Of a stretch of 64,000 nt of DNA, positions 25,433-33,197 are shown one piece after another. The stretch's first letter is position 1. Each line of letters begins with the position of its first letter. The translations under genes and the position numbers were made by a program. Below the pieces are notes generated by a model. That model did not search any database. It had not been told where the DNA came from and worked only from the letters and a program-made list of their open reading frames with translations. This stretch comes from Mucilaginibacter gilvus (lineage in GTDB: Bacteria; Bacteroidota; Bacteroidia; Sphingobacteriales; Sphingobacteriaceae), in the NCBI RefSeq assembly GCF_004054195.1, contig NZ_SBIW01000002.1, forward strand, positions 124,001 through 188,000. The letters are read 5' to 3'.

Positions 25433-26386
25433 TTAACTAACCCCCGTTACATCAACTTCTGCTTCAACTTCTACACCCCAACTGCCTGCCGGCAATTCGG
25501 GGCGGTGTTTTACGGCGTGTTTAATAATGCCTAAAACCCTGTCGCGTTCCTCGCCGGTAATTTTAAGGCGCGGCAGGCGCACGGTTTCGGTACCCAGGCC
25601 GGTAACGCTTTCGGCAAGTTTAATGTATTGCACCAGTTTTGGGTGGATGTCCAACTCCAGTACCGGTAAAAACCAGCGATAGATAGCCAATGCTTCTTTC
25701 ATACGTTCGGCTTTAGCCAAACGGTAAACAGCTACGGTTTCCTTGGGGAAGGCATCAACCAACCCGGCGACCCAACCATCGGCACCCATAAAAAGGCTCT
25801 CCAATGCCAGGGTATCCACACCTGTCATAATAGCAAAACGGTTGCCAAAACGGTTGATCATGCGGGTAACGTTACTCACGTCGCGAGTAGATTCTTTCAC
25901 CGCCTGTATATTTTTGTATGCCGAAAGCTGCTCAAACATATCCAGCGTAACCTCTATCTTATAATCGAAAGGATTGTTGTAGATCATGATAGGCAGCTTA
26001 GTGCTTTTGGCTACATCGGCAAAGTATTTCACGGTTTCTTCCTCATCGGCTTTGTAACGAAGCGGCGGTAGCATCATTAGGCCGTCGGCACCATATTTAG
26101 CGGCGTTTTTGGCGCATTGCAGGGCGGCTTTAGTAGTTTGCTCCGCAATGTTGAGCACTACGTAAACACGCTTTGCAACCACTTTTACGGTATGCTCCAG
26201 CAGGGCTATTTTCTCCTCATCGGTCAGTACGCTGGCCTCACCAAGCGAACCGCCAAGGATGATGCCATTGGCACCCGCCTGTATCTGCGCTTCGATGTTG
26301 GCATCGAAAGCATCAAAATCCAATTCGTCATCATCGGTAAATTTTGTTGTTACCGCTGGGAATACCCCTTTCCATACTATGCTCAT
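25433..26386 (-). CDS. 1-pyrroline-4-hydroxy-2-carboxylate deaminase (DapA/NAL family)
   Basis: Deaminates and opens the pyrroline made by the D-hydroxyproline oxidase, giving alpha-ketoglutarate semialdehyde and ammonia. The 317 residues form a class I aldolase-type barrel with GGSLGEASVL (45-54), Tyr136 in IMIYNNPFDYK and the Schiff-base Lys164 in IQAVKESTRD. Dihydrodipicolinate synthase itself would have a GTTGE-type substrate loop; GGSLGE and the genomic context point to the deaminase (LhpC/HypD type). The protein ends with an acidic tail (EVEAEVDVTG). Confidence 0.88.
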   Translation of the reverse strand: MSIVWKGVFPAVTTKFTDDDELDFDAFDANIEAQIQAGANGIILGGSLGEASVLTDEEKIALLEHTVKVVAKRVYVVLNIAEQTTKAALQCAKNAAKYGADGLMMLPPLRYKADEEETVKYFADVAKSTKLPIMIYNNPFDYKIEVTLDMFEQLSAYKNIQAVKESTRDVSNVTRMINRFGNRFAIMTGVDTLALESLFMGADGWVAGLVDAFPKETVAVYRLAKAERMKEALAIYRWFLPVLELDIHPKLVQYIKLAESVTGLGTETVRLPRLKITGEERDRVLGIIKHAVKHRPELPAGSWGVEVEAEVDVTGVS

Positions 26387-26390
26387 ATTT

Positions 26391-26493
26391 AGCCCCCTAA
26401 CCCCCTAAAGGGGTAATTTTTGATTTATTTATTTATTATATATCGTTAATTACTTCTTTAAGCCCCCCCTTCAGGGGAGGGTTGGGTGGGGGC
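26391..26493. repeat. CCCCCTAACCCCC...GGGTTGGGTGGGGG element, copy in Hyp locus (2)
   Basis: Same layout and orientation as the 22368 copy: a C-rich left part with a CCCCT/AGGGG stem, TTTTTGATT, an AT-rich middle and CCCCCCTTCAGGGGAGGG followed by TTGGGTGGGGG. It separates the deaminase gene from the GH27 gene. Confidence 0.85.
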
Positions 26494-26499
26494 CTCTTA

Positions 26500-28698
26500 C
26501 TACTTCACCCTCACCAGCATTACTCCATGCGGTGCAACGCTTGCCTTAAAATCGCCTGCACCTTTTGTAAGATCTTTTTGCTCCCACACGTTGCGGATGG
26601 TTTTGTAAGTGCCCGCTGTCGTGCCCGGCAGGGTAATGGTTTGGTACTTATCCGACAGGTTGAACAACCCTATCGCCTTGCTACCGTCCTTCATTTCTTT
26701 AACCCATATCTGGTACGTATTGCCTTTTACAACCTGGCGGGCTGCTTTGCCCAAAGCGTCCTGGTCTATCGCCAATACCTCGCTGTTGGTAAGCAGGTTC
26801 AGCGTAAACTTATCCAGCGCGCCCATATCACAACCTATCAGCAAGGGTACCGACTGCAAGCTCCACAGGCTGATGTGCGTGTATTGCTCATCGGCGCTAA
26901 GGTGCGTGTTGTGCAGGCTTGGGCCCCAGCCCACTTTGCCAACCACTAGCATATCGGGGTCGTTAAAGTGCCCTGGCTGTGCAAATTTGGCGGCTTCATC
27001 CTGGTTAAAGCCAATTTCCGACATGCTTCTCCAGGTATCCTGGATATCGCCTGTAGTACGCCAGCTGTTGCCCCCTGTTTCGGCCCCCCACTCCCATACC
27101 TTGCCCCAGCCATACTGGCAAAAGCTCAGCATAATATCGCGGTTAACCTTATCCAACGATGCACGGATCACCTGGTAGGGTTTCTTCAGATCGGTAAGCG
27201 TTGGGTCCTTTGGCGATACTTCGCTGTAAGAGCACCAATCGTATTTTAAATAGTCTATCCCCCAGTAGCCATAGGTTTTAGCATCCTGATCTTCGTGCTG
27301 CCAGCTGCCTAAGTAGCCGCCGCAGGTTGTTGGGCCGGGCGATGAGTAGATCCCCATTTTTAGCCCGAGGCTATGCACATAGTCTACGGTTCCTTTCATA
27401 TCCGGGAATTTTTGGTTTGCGGTTATCTCGCCGCTGGGCAGGCGTTTATCAATTTCCCATCCATCATCAATGTTTACATAATTCCAGCCGTAGGAGGCTA
27501 ATTTCTCTATCATGGTGCGCGCCGCTGTACGCACGCGGCCATCATCCACACTTAAACCGAAAGCGTTCCAGCTGTTCCAGCCCAAAGCGGGAGTTAAGCC
27601 AATTTTATCGCCAATGCAGATGGTGAATTGCTTTGTGCCCGAGCCAACTGCATTTTTTACGGTGAAAGTTACCGGGTAATCGCCTTTTTTACTAACCGAA
27701 CCTTTGATAATACCGGTTGCGACATCCAACGATAAGCCCTTTGGCAAACTAACCGCTTTATAGGTAAGCGGCTTTTGCCCCGTTGCCGGGATAAGGTACA
27801 GGAAGGGATTGCCCGGCCTTGCGCCATAAACTTCGGGCCCGTTAATTTTTGGCTTTGCCGATGGTGCCGGCGTAAGGATATACGGGGTGCTTTCTACCTT
27901 AGAAATTTTGGTACCCGACAAGCTATCCGTAAAAACGTAGCTCAGCTGGTACGATTTACGTTCGATGGCTGCGGCGCTAAACGTGTAGGTAAAGGGTTTG
28001 CTGCCGGTGAAGGTGGCTTTGTTTGTTTTCTCGTAAAGCACCTTGCCGGTTTCCGGGTCGGTCACTTTAAAATCCAGTTTGCCTTTATAGTTGTAGTTAT
28101 TGCCTTTCGAGATCAGTTTGATGGATTTGCCAACCGCGTTTTTTGCGCCGTACACAAAATCCGCGTCGGTATTGATGGATACATAATCCATAATATCATT
28201 CATGCTGATGCTGAACTTATCGCCATAAAGGCCACCGTCGCCGCCGGTATCAAATATGCGGATGGCCAGTACGTTCTCTTTATCCCACAAAATTGCGGGG
28301 TTGTTGGTGGCCAGCATGTAGTGGCGCGGGCCGTAGTTAGAGACCTTTATATCGCTGCCGCCTTTGGCTATCAGCTTACCGTTGAGGTACAATTCGTCGT
28401 TATCGTCTACATTCTGCAGATCGATGCGGAGGCTATCCTTTAAGTACGAACTGTTTTTTAACGATGCAGGGATAGTTACATGCAGCCTGTACCAGCCAAA
28501 GCCATTGTAATAATCGTGCCTCTGGCGTTCCCAGGGTTTGTTAACATCAATGGCCTGCCACTGGCTGTCATCGAAATTTGTCGCGCTGAAAGCAGTGCTG
28601 TCGCCGGCCTTAAACTTCCAGCCGGTAGAAAGCGAAACCTGCGCATGGGCCTTTGCAAAACAGGCCAGCAGGAATAAAACGGTTAGGATCTTCTTCAT
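26500..28698 (-). CDS. Alpha-galactosidase, GH27, with N-terminal beta-sandwich and Ig-like domains
   Basis: Retaining periplasmic alpha-galactosidase. The 732 residues read: signal peptide (1-19), a galactose-binding-like jelly roll (about 20-170), a linker beta region, a putative Ig domain (about 283-360, KPLTYKAVSLPKGLSLD), the GH27 barrel from LTPALGWNSWNAF (368) and a C-terminal beta domain. The nucleophile is Asp487 in YLKYDWC and the acid/base is Asp551 in TTGDIQD. The stop of the GH127 gene upstream is only 15 bases away, so the two are co-transcribed. Extensins carry single alpha-galactoses on serine, a suitable substrate given the locus; other alpha-galactosides are possible. Confidence 0.94.
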   Translation of the reverse strand: MKKILTVLFLLACFAKAHAQVSLSTGWKFKAGDSTAFSATNFDDSQWQAIDVNKPWERQRHDYYNGFGWYRLHVTIPASLKNSSYLKDSLRIDLQNVDDNDELYLNGKLIAKGGSDIKVSNYGPRHYMLATNNPAILWDKENVLAIRIFDTGGDGGLYGDKFSISMNDIMDYVSINTDADFVYGAKNAVGKSIKLISKGNNYNYKGKLDFKVTDPETGKVLYEKTNKATFTGSKPFTYTFSAAAIERKSYQLSYVFTDSLSGTKISKVESTPYILTPAPSAKPKINGPEVYGARPGNPFLYLIPATGQKPLTYKAVSLPKGLSLDVATGIIKGSVSKKGDYPVTFTVKNAVGSGTKQFTICIGDKIGLTPALGWNSWNAFGLSVDDGRVRTAARTMIEKLASYGWNYVNIDDGWEIDKRLPSGEITANQKFPDMKGTVDYVHSLGLKMGIYSSPGPTTCGGYLGSWQHEDQDAKTYGYWGIDYLKYDWCSYSEVSPKDPTLTDLKKPYQVIRASLDKVNRDIMLSFCQYGWGKVWEWGAETGGNSWRTTGDIQDTWRSMSEIGFNQDEAAKFAQPGHFNDPDMLVVGKVGWGPSLHNTHLSADEQYTHISLWSLQSVPLLIGCDMGALDKFTLNLLTNSEVLAIDQDALGKAARQVVKGNTYQIWVKEMKDGSKAIGLFNLSDKYQTITLPGTTAGTYKTIRNVWEQKDLTKGAGDFKASVAPHGVMLVRVK

Positions 28699-28713
28699 TT
28701 GATAGAGATTTGG

Positions 28714-30720
28714 TTATCGGCTGATAATATCGACAAATTTTACCTCTTCCGGGAACCAAACCATCATTTCTCCTTTACCGCGGTTTGCCCATGCATAATA
28801 GGGTATAGCGGTAAGGGTTTTATTTTCTGTACTTACGGTTTGTTTCGCGGTATCTACGTTGATGGCCTTTACCTCGGCTTTTAAAACGGTAACGCCATTC
28901 AGCAGCCCGGCCTCATATTGCGTTGTAAACGCTGTGTTTTTTGGGATGATGATATTCGCGGCTTTGCCCCCGTTGTCTGTCCACTCGGCGGCGTACATCA
29001 GCGGGCCGCGCTGCAGGGCAACTCTTCCGGCATCATCGGGCAGTTTTTCGCTGGCCATTACACGCTGTACATCCATCGGCAGGGTCATTTCTACCTTGTC
29101 GCCTTTTTTCCATTTCTTGCTGATAACGGCATAGCCATGCTCCATCTGGTACTCCACCGGCTTGCCGTTCACTTTAATTTCTACCTTTTTGTTAAGCGGC
29201 TGCTGGTAGCTATATAAGTCTGAAGGAACGGCCTGGTTTTGCGCCCAGCCCGGTATGCGGATCTTCAGGTTCATCTCCATTGCCGATGCCGGGTTAATGA
29301 TGAACGCCAAACCGCCATCCCACGGGTAATTATTTTGCTGCGTAATTTGCAGGGCCTTGTTATTCACCTTTAAACTGCCGGTGCCGCTGATAAACAGGTT
29401 CACAAATACATCTTTACCGTTTTGAGCGTAGATGTAGCCGGGGATAGAAGGGATGAGCCTGGCAACGTTGGTAGGGCAGCAAGAGCACACAAACCAGCCC
29501 GAACGCTCGCGCTCAATATCCGGGTGCGTAAAGTGATCCTGGATCTGCATGGCGTTGGTGTAAAAGAAGGATTTACCATCCAGCCCAACACCGGAGATAA
29601 GCCCGTTATATAATACCTTTTCCAGCACATCGATGTATTTCGAATCTCCATGCAGCAGGAACATCCGTTGATTCCAAAAAACGCTGCCAATGGCGGCGCA
29701 GGTTTCGTTATAGGCGGTAGCGTTTGGCAATTCGTAGTTGGCGCCAAAGCGCTCGCCATCGCCAACGGCACCAATGCTACCCTGCACATACATTTTTTTG
29801 CCTACCATATTATCCCAGATCTTATCAATGGCGGCCAGGTATTGTTTGTCGCCCGTTAAAGCGGCAACATCTGCCATCCCGGCGTACAGGTACATGGCGC
29901 GTACGGCGTGGCCTTCGGCTTCGTCCTGGTTAATTACCGGTTTATCATCCTGGTAGTAGGTGCCGTTCTCCCAAACGTTCTTGCTTTTTTTATTGTAAGC
30001 CTTTTTCCCGCGCTGGTCTATAAAGAACTTAGCCAGGTCCAGGTATTCTTTTTTGCCCGTGATGCGGTAAAGGCGCACCAGCCCCATCTCCACAATTTCG
30101 TGGCCGGGTGCTACCGCGCGTTTACCGGGCCCGAAGGTTTGCACCAGCAGGTCGGCATTTTTCAGGGCGATATTTAAAAAGTTGCGTTTACCGGTCGCCA
30201 TAAAGTGGGCGGCAGCACCTTCATACATGTGGCCGGCGCAATATAGTTCATGGCTGTTCTCGTTCTCCTTCATCCAACGCTCGGGGCCGGCTGCTCCGCC
30301 GGGGTGTATTGGGTCTATAGTGCGGTAGGTGTACAGGTATCCGTCTGCCTCTTGCGCTTTGCCCACCACGGTGATCAGGGAATCGAGGTAGGCGTCCAGT
30401 TGCCTATCCGGGTGAACCGCTAAGGAGTATGACGCGCCTTCTATGGTTTTATAAATGTCGGTATCGTCGAAAGGGTAAACGGTGCAAAACTTACCCTTCC
30501 CCTCGGCGGCCATTTCAAAATTCTTTATCCTGCCCGTGCTTTTGCAACGCTCAAACGATGCCGGGATGGTTACCGTACGGTTAGTTTCAATGCGGGACGC
30601 CCAAAAATGATCGGCCAGTTTTACCTGTGTAAAGGCAAGCGGCTGTATGGGGTAATCCTGTTTCTGCGCGTACGCGGAAATGTTGCAGCAAACAAAAAGC
30701 ACGAGGCAAAGCTTTTTCAT
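28714..30720 (-). CDS. Beta-L-arabinofuranosidase, GH127, secreted
   Basis: Cleaves beta-1,2-linked L-arabinofuranose, in the characterised HypBA1 from the arabinosides attached to plant hydroxyproline. The ATG at 30720 begins a signal peptide (MKKLCLVLFVCCNISAYAQ); the TTG at 30726 is less likely. The cysteine-dependent, zinc-bound active site is visible: Glu339 and Cys341 (YNETCAA), Cys414 and Cys415 (CSCCPTN), close in number to Glu338, Cys340, Cys417 and Cys418 of HypBA1. Helical barrel motifs such as GHMYEGAAAHFMATGK (163-178) are present. It is the promoter-proximal gene of the hydroxyproline block. Export to the periplasm differs from the cytoplasmic bifidobacterial enzyme. Confidence 0.93.
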   Translation of the reverse strand: MKKLCLVLFVCCNISAYAQKQDYPIQPLAFTQVKLADHFWASRIETNRTVTIPASFERCKSTGRIKNFEMAAEGKGKFCTVYPFDDTDIYKTIEGASYSLAVHPDRQLDAYLDSLITVVGKAQEADGYLYTYRTIDPIHPGGAAGPERWMKENENSHELYCAGHMYEGAAAHFMATGKRNFLNIALKNADLLVQTFGPGKRAVAPGHEIVEMGLVRLYRITGKKEYLDLAKFFIDQRGKKAYNKKSKNVWENGTYYQDDKPVINQDEAEGHAVRAMYLYAGMADVAALTGDKQYLAAIDKIWDNMVGKKMYVQGSIGAVGDGERFGANYELPNATAYNETCAAIGSVFWNQRMFLLHGDSKYIDVLEKVLYNGLISGVGLDGKSFFYTNAMQIQDHFTHPDIERERSGWFVCSCCPTNVARLIPSIPGYIYAQNGKDVFVNLFISGTGSLKVNNKALQITQQNNYPWDGGLAFIINPASAMEMNLKIRIPGWAQNQAVPSDLYSYQQPLNKKVEIKVNGKPVEYQMEHGYAVISKKWKKGDKVEMTLPMDVQRVMASEKLPDDAGRVALQRGPLMYAAEWTDNGGKAANIIIPKNTAFTTQYEAGLLNGVTVLKAEVKAINVDTAKQTVSTENKTLTAIPYYAWANRGKGEMMVWFPEEVKFVDIISR

Positions 30721-30760
30721 GGGCAAAAGGAATTATTGATTAGCTAAATGTAAAGCTATC

Positions 30761-30768
30761 CAAAAGTA
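30761..30768 (-). promoter_or_regulatory. Candidate -7 box (TACTTTTG) for the GH127-hydroxyproline block
   Basis: On the minus strand TACTTTTG fits TAnnTTTG and would start transcription about 30 bases before the ATG at 30720. No clear -33 TTG lies at the expected distance, which is compatible with an activator-dependent promoter. Confidence 0.35.
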
Positions 30769-30903
30769 AAAGAAAATAGGCTTCCGTTTTATCGATTTCT
30801 ACCTGATAATAGCAGGATATTACCTTTAATAATTTCGATAAATTGCTTTTAGAGATAAAATATCACAAAATACATTAATTTGCAAATTATATAGTACTTT
30901 GTA

Positions 30904-30935
30904 TTGCATAATACTATATCAAACATATATCTTTG
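30904..30935 (+). promoter_or_regulatory. Bacteroidota promoter TTG-N21-TATCTTTG
   Basis: TTG at 30904-30906, 21 bases, then TATCTTTG at 30928-30935. This would start the transcript of the tandem small secreted proteins about 20 bases before the ATG at 30960. Confidence 0.55.
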
Positions 30936-30959
30936 TTGAAATATTAAATCGATCACAAA

Positions 30960-31394
30960 ATGAAAACAACAAAAACAAACAATTTGAGGAGAGCCGCATT
31001 GGCTTTTGCTTTAATACTGGCAGGCAGCACCATCAGTTTTGCACAGTGCGACAAACCGGTAAAACTTACCTCATCGGTAACCAACTACATAAACGATAAG
31101 GGCGAGGTGGAACGGACAAAAGCGGAGCAAACGGTTATCATTTTATCAAAAACCGAACTCACCATTACCCCCGGCGACCACATGATGAATGGTAACGTTA
31201 CCGAGTATACCTGTAACTGGACCACCCCTTTTAAAGACGGGAAAACAATTGCTAAAGCGGTGCTGACCGATGGTAATAACGACCTGCATGTTACCATCAC
31301 CATTGAAGGCAAAGCCGGAAAAGTGACCTTAACCTTTGTGGCTGAGGAAGAGGCCGGCAAAAAGATCCAGGTAGTGGCAGATAAGTTTGAATAA
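30960..31394 (+). CDS. Small secreted protein, tandem paralogue A
   Basis: 144 residues with a signal peptide (AALAFALILAGSTISFAQ) and a beta-rich mature part starting CDKPVKLTSSVTNY. Two cysteines (start of mature part and YTCNWTTPF) could form a disulfide. The following gene is a paralogue with nearly the same signal peptide, C-terminus (KIQVVADKFE) and central TIEGKAGK. No known family recognised. The stretch FAQC does not fit a lipobox, so it is probably soluble in the periplasm or outside. Confidence 0.75.
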   Translation: MKTTKTNNLRRAALAFALILAGSTISFAQCDKPVKLTSSVTNYINDKGEVERTKAEQTVIILSKTELTITPGDHMMNGNVTEYTCNWTTPFKDGKTIAKAVLTDGNNDLHVTITIEGKAGKVTLTFVAEEEAGKKIQVVADKFE

Positions 31395-31413
31395 CCTATT
31401 AACCCTTAAAAAA

Positions 31414-31845
31414 ATGAAAACAAACCATTTAAAAAAGACTGTATTAGCCTTTGCTTTACTACTGGCTGGCAGCACCATCAGCTTTGCGCAATGTGACAAG
31501 CCTGTAATGCTTATTGCATCGGCCACCAATTATTACAATGCCAAAGGCGAATTGCAACGCAGCAAGGATGAGGAAACCATTATCACTCTAACCAAAACAC
31601 AGATAATTATTGCCCCCGGCGACGAAGATCACAAAATGACGGGCGATATAAAAACCTACACCTGCAATTGGTCTACACCTTATAAAGAGGGAAAAACCGT
31701 GGTAACAACCGTGTTTACGGATGGTGGTAAAAGTCTCAACGCAACGGTTACCATTGAAGGCAAGGCCGGCAAAATTACCGCTACTATGGAAACGGCAGAA
31801 ATGCCGGATATGAAGATACAGGTAGTGGCAGACAAGTTTGAGTAG
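31414..31845 (+). CDS. Small secreted protein, tandem paralogue B
   Basis: 143 residues from the ATG at 31414; an upstream start at 31387 would only add residues that read over the end of paralogue A. It shares with A the signal peptide end LLAGSTISFAQCDKP, the YTCNWSTP motif, TVTIEGKAGKI and the C-terminal KIQVVADKFE. The middle differs enough to suggest an old duplication. The gap after A is 19 bases, so they form one transcript. Function unknown. Confidence 0.75.
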   Translation: MKTNHLKKTVLAFALLLAGSTISFAQCDKPVMLIASATNYYNAKGELQRSKDEETIITLTKTQIIIAPGDEDHKMTGDIKTYTCNWSTPYKEGKTVVTTVFTDGGKSLNATVTIEGKAGKITATMETAEMPDMKIQVVADKFE

Positions 31846-31885
31846 CCGCGTGTGTTAGCGGTATATTAAATTTCTTTCTCGGCTA

Positions 31886-31914
31886 TTGTTTTTTTAATAA
31901 AAGCCTTACATTTA
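31886..31914 (+). promoter_or_regulatory. Candidate promoter TTG-N18-TACATTTA
   Basis: TTG at 31886-31888 and TACATTTA at 31907-31914, one mismatch from TAnnTTTG, 21 bases before the ATG at 31936. Confidence 0.4.
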
Positions 31915-31935
31915 GTAATTCAAAACAAACTGATT

Positions 31936-32292
31936 ATGAAAAAGAAGATCTTTATTACAGCCGTATTATCCTGCTGCTTTATGATATGTTTGGCAGCCTT
32001 TGCCGATCTGAACGGCAAATGGGTAGGCGTACTTAACACCCCCGATGGGCAAGCACTCGACCTTACTTACACTTTTAAGGTTGATGGCGAAAAACTTACC
32101 GGTACCGCCACATCCCCGATGGGCGATGTTAGCGTTGACGATGGCAAAATTAAAGGTGATGATTTTACCTTTAAAGTAAATGTAAACGGCACCGATTACC
32201 CACACACGGGTAAAGTTTATGCCGATTCTGTTGCCATGAATATTGATTTCGGTGGTGCGGCTTCGCACTTCGTATTAAAACACGCCAAGTAA
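31936..32292 (+). CDS. Small exported lipocalin-like protein
   Basis: 118 residues: signal peptide to about residue 23 (MKKKIFITAVLSCCFMICLAAFA), then a beta-rich module with NGKWVGVLNTPDGQALDLTYTF, GEKLTGTATSPMGDVSVDDGKI and DDFTFKVNVNG. This glycine-containing repeat of strand pairs occurs in Bacteroidota, often alone or next to glycoside hydrolases. It looks like a small ligand-binding barrel; no ligand can be named. Confidence 0.7.
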   Translation: MKKKIFITAVLSCCFMICLAAFADLNGKWVGVLNTPDGQALDLTYTFKVDGEKLTGTATSPMGDVSVDDGKIKGDDFTFKVNVNGTDYPHTGKVYADSVAMNIDFGGAASHFVLKHAK

Positions 32293-32423
32293 TTACAAAC
32301 CTAAAACCGATAGAGCCCTGCCCGAAACGGTGGGGTTTTTTATTGGGAGTATAATTCACCCGGGGAAATCGCTTTTTAGATTTTCACAGGCTTATTCAGT
32401 AGTAATTTCGTTTAAAATCACAA

Positions 32424-32470
32424 TGTTCGGGCCTGTTCGGACTGTTCGCGCCCCATGTCGAACGCGAACA
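32424..32470. promoter_or_regulatory. Phased TGTTCGG repeats upstream of the metal operon
   Basis: TGTTCGG at 32424 and 32434, TGTTCGCG at 32443, and inverted CGCGAACA at 32463-32470. Spacings of about 10, 9 and 20 bases fit one helical face. It could be a regulator site array or another dispersed intergenic repeat. Confidence 0.35.
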
Positions 32471-32532
32471 AGCCTAAAAAAGCATTTCTCTGATAATTCG
32501 CCAATCCATTTCCACATACAAGCCACAAGCTT

Positions 32533-32540
32533 TACCTTTG
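32533..32540 (+). promoter_or_regulatory. -7 box TACCTTTG close to the start codon
   Basis: Perfect TAnnTTTG eight bases before the ATG at 32548, which would give an almost leaderless message. No TTG -33 element at the usual distance. Confidence 0.45.
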
Positions 32541-32547
32541 CGGCCAA

Positions 32548-32919
32548 ATGCTGCAACGTATAATCGCATATTTGTTAATTGTTTCGCTGGTAACGGTGAA
32601 CTTTACGCGGCTGTTTGTTTACGCGGGTTTCGAGCTTAACCGCAATTATATTGCCACCAAACTTTGCGAGAACCGCGATAAACCGTGGATGCATTGTAAC
32701 GGCAAGTGCTACTTTATGAAAAAGATAAAGCAAGCCGAAGACAACAAAGCAGCCGGCGAACGGTCGTCGCAAAAGAACCTTTTCCAGGAAGCGGGATTTA
32801 ACGAGCCGGAGCAAATTAAATTCCATTCCGTTTTGTTGGCGGTAATAGCGAGCCCCGAGCCCCCTATTAACCTACCCACCCAAATCCGCCCCATCTTTCA
32901 GCCTCCGCGGCTCGCATAA
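32548..32919 (+). CDS. Small membrane protein with CNGKC motif, first gene of metal operon
   Basis: 123 residues. One N-terminal membrane helix (about 4-28), then LCENRDKPWMHCNGKCYFMKK (about 39-59) with three cysteines and a histidine, a charged segment and a proline-rich tail. The Cys/His cluster suggests metal or redox binding. Proteins with this motif stand before TonB receptors of metal uptake loci in Bacteroidota; I know no proven function. The TonB receptor, PepSY protein and HMBD lipoprotein follow on the same strand. Confidence 0.7.
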   Translation: MLQRIIAYLLIVSLVTVNFTRLFVYAGFELNRNYIATKLCENRDKPWMHCNGKCYFMKKIKQAEDNKAAGERSSQKNLFQEAGFNEPEQIKFHSVLLAVIASPEPPINLPTQIRPIFQPPRLA

Positions 32920-33054
32920 GTTCTATAAAGTTTTTCCATGTACAGTTTTTTGCACCGGCTTTGCCCGTTGTTAAGCACACGTGTATGCTTGTGCGTGGCT
33001 GTATATTTTATTTAAAACGATTGTTTGAGAATGGTGACGCCCTCTTTATGGTAG

Positions 33055-33112
33055 CTCACCCTCTTTACCGCAGGTAGAGAGGGTCGACGGGCGGAGCCTC
33101 GTCGGGGTGAGT
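33055..33112. repeat. Inverted half copy of the GACTCACCC element
   Basis: CTCACCCTCTTTACCGCAGG and the following bases are the reverse complement of 11772-11830 with a short divergent stretch near 33092-33100. The element sits in the 278-base spacer between the small membrane protein and the TonB receptor; nothing else is recognised there. Confidence 0.8.
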
Positions 33113-33197
33113 TGAATAGCCACCAGAGCATCCACCGCTTCCTAACAATCCAGACCTTATGCCTCGCGGCTTTGTCGCGGGCACCTTTATATACTTT

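Noticed and set aside
23577..26386. L-arabinose to 2-oxoglutarate (Weimberg-type) pathway
   Set aside because: KGSA dehydrogenase and a DapA-family protein could serve it, but the arabinose dehydrogenase, lactonase and dehydratases are absent while the hydroxyproline epimerase and oxidase are present.
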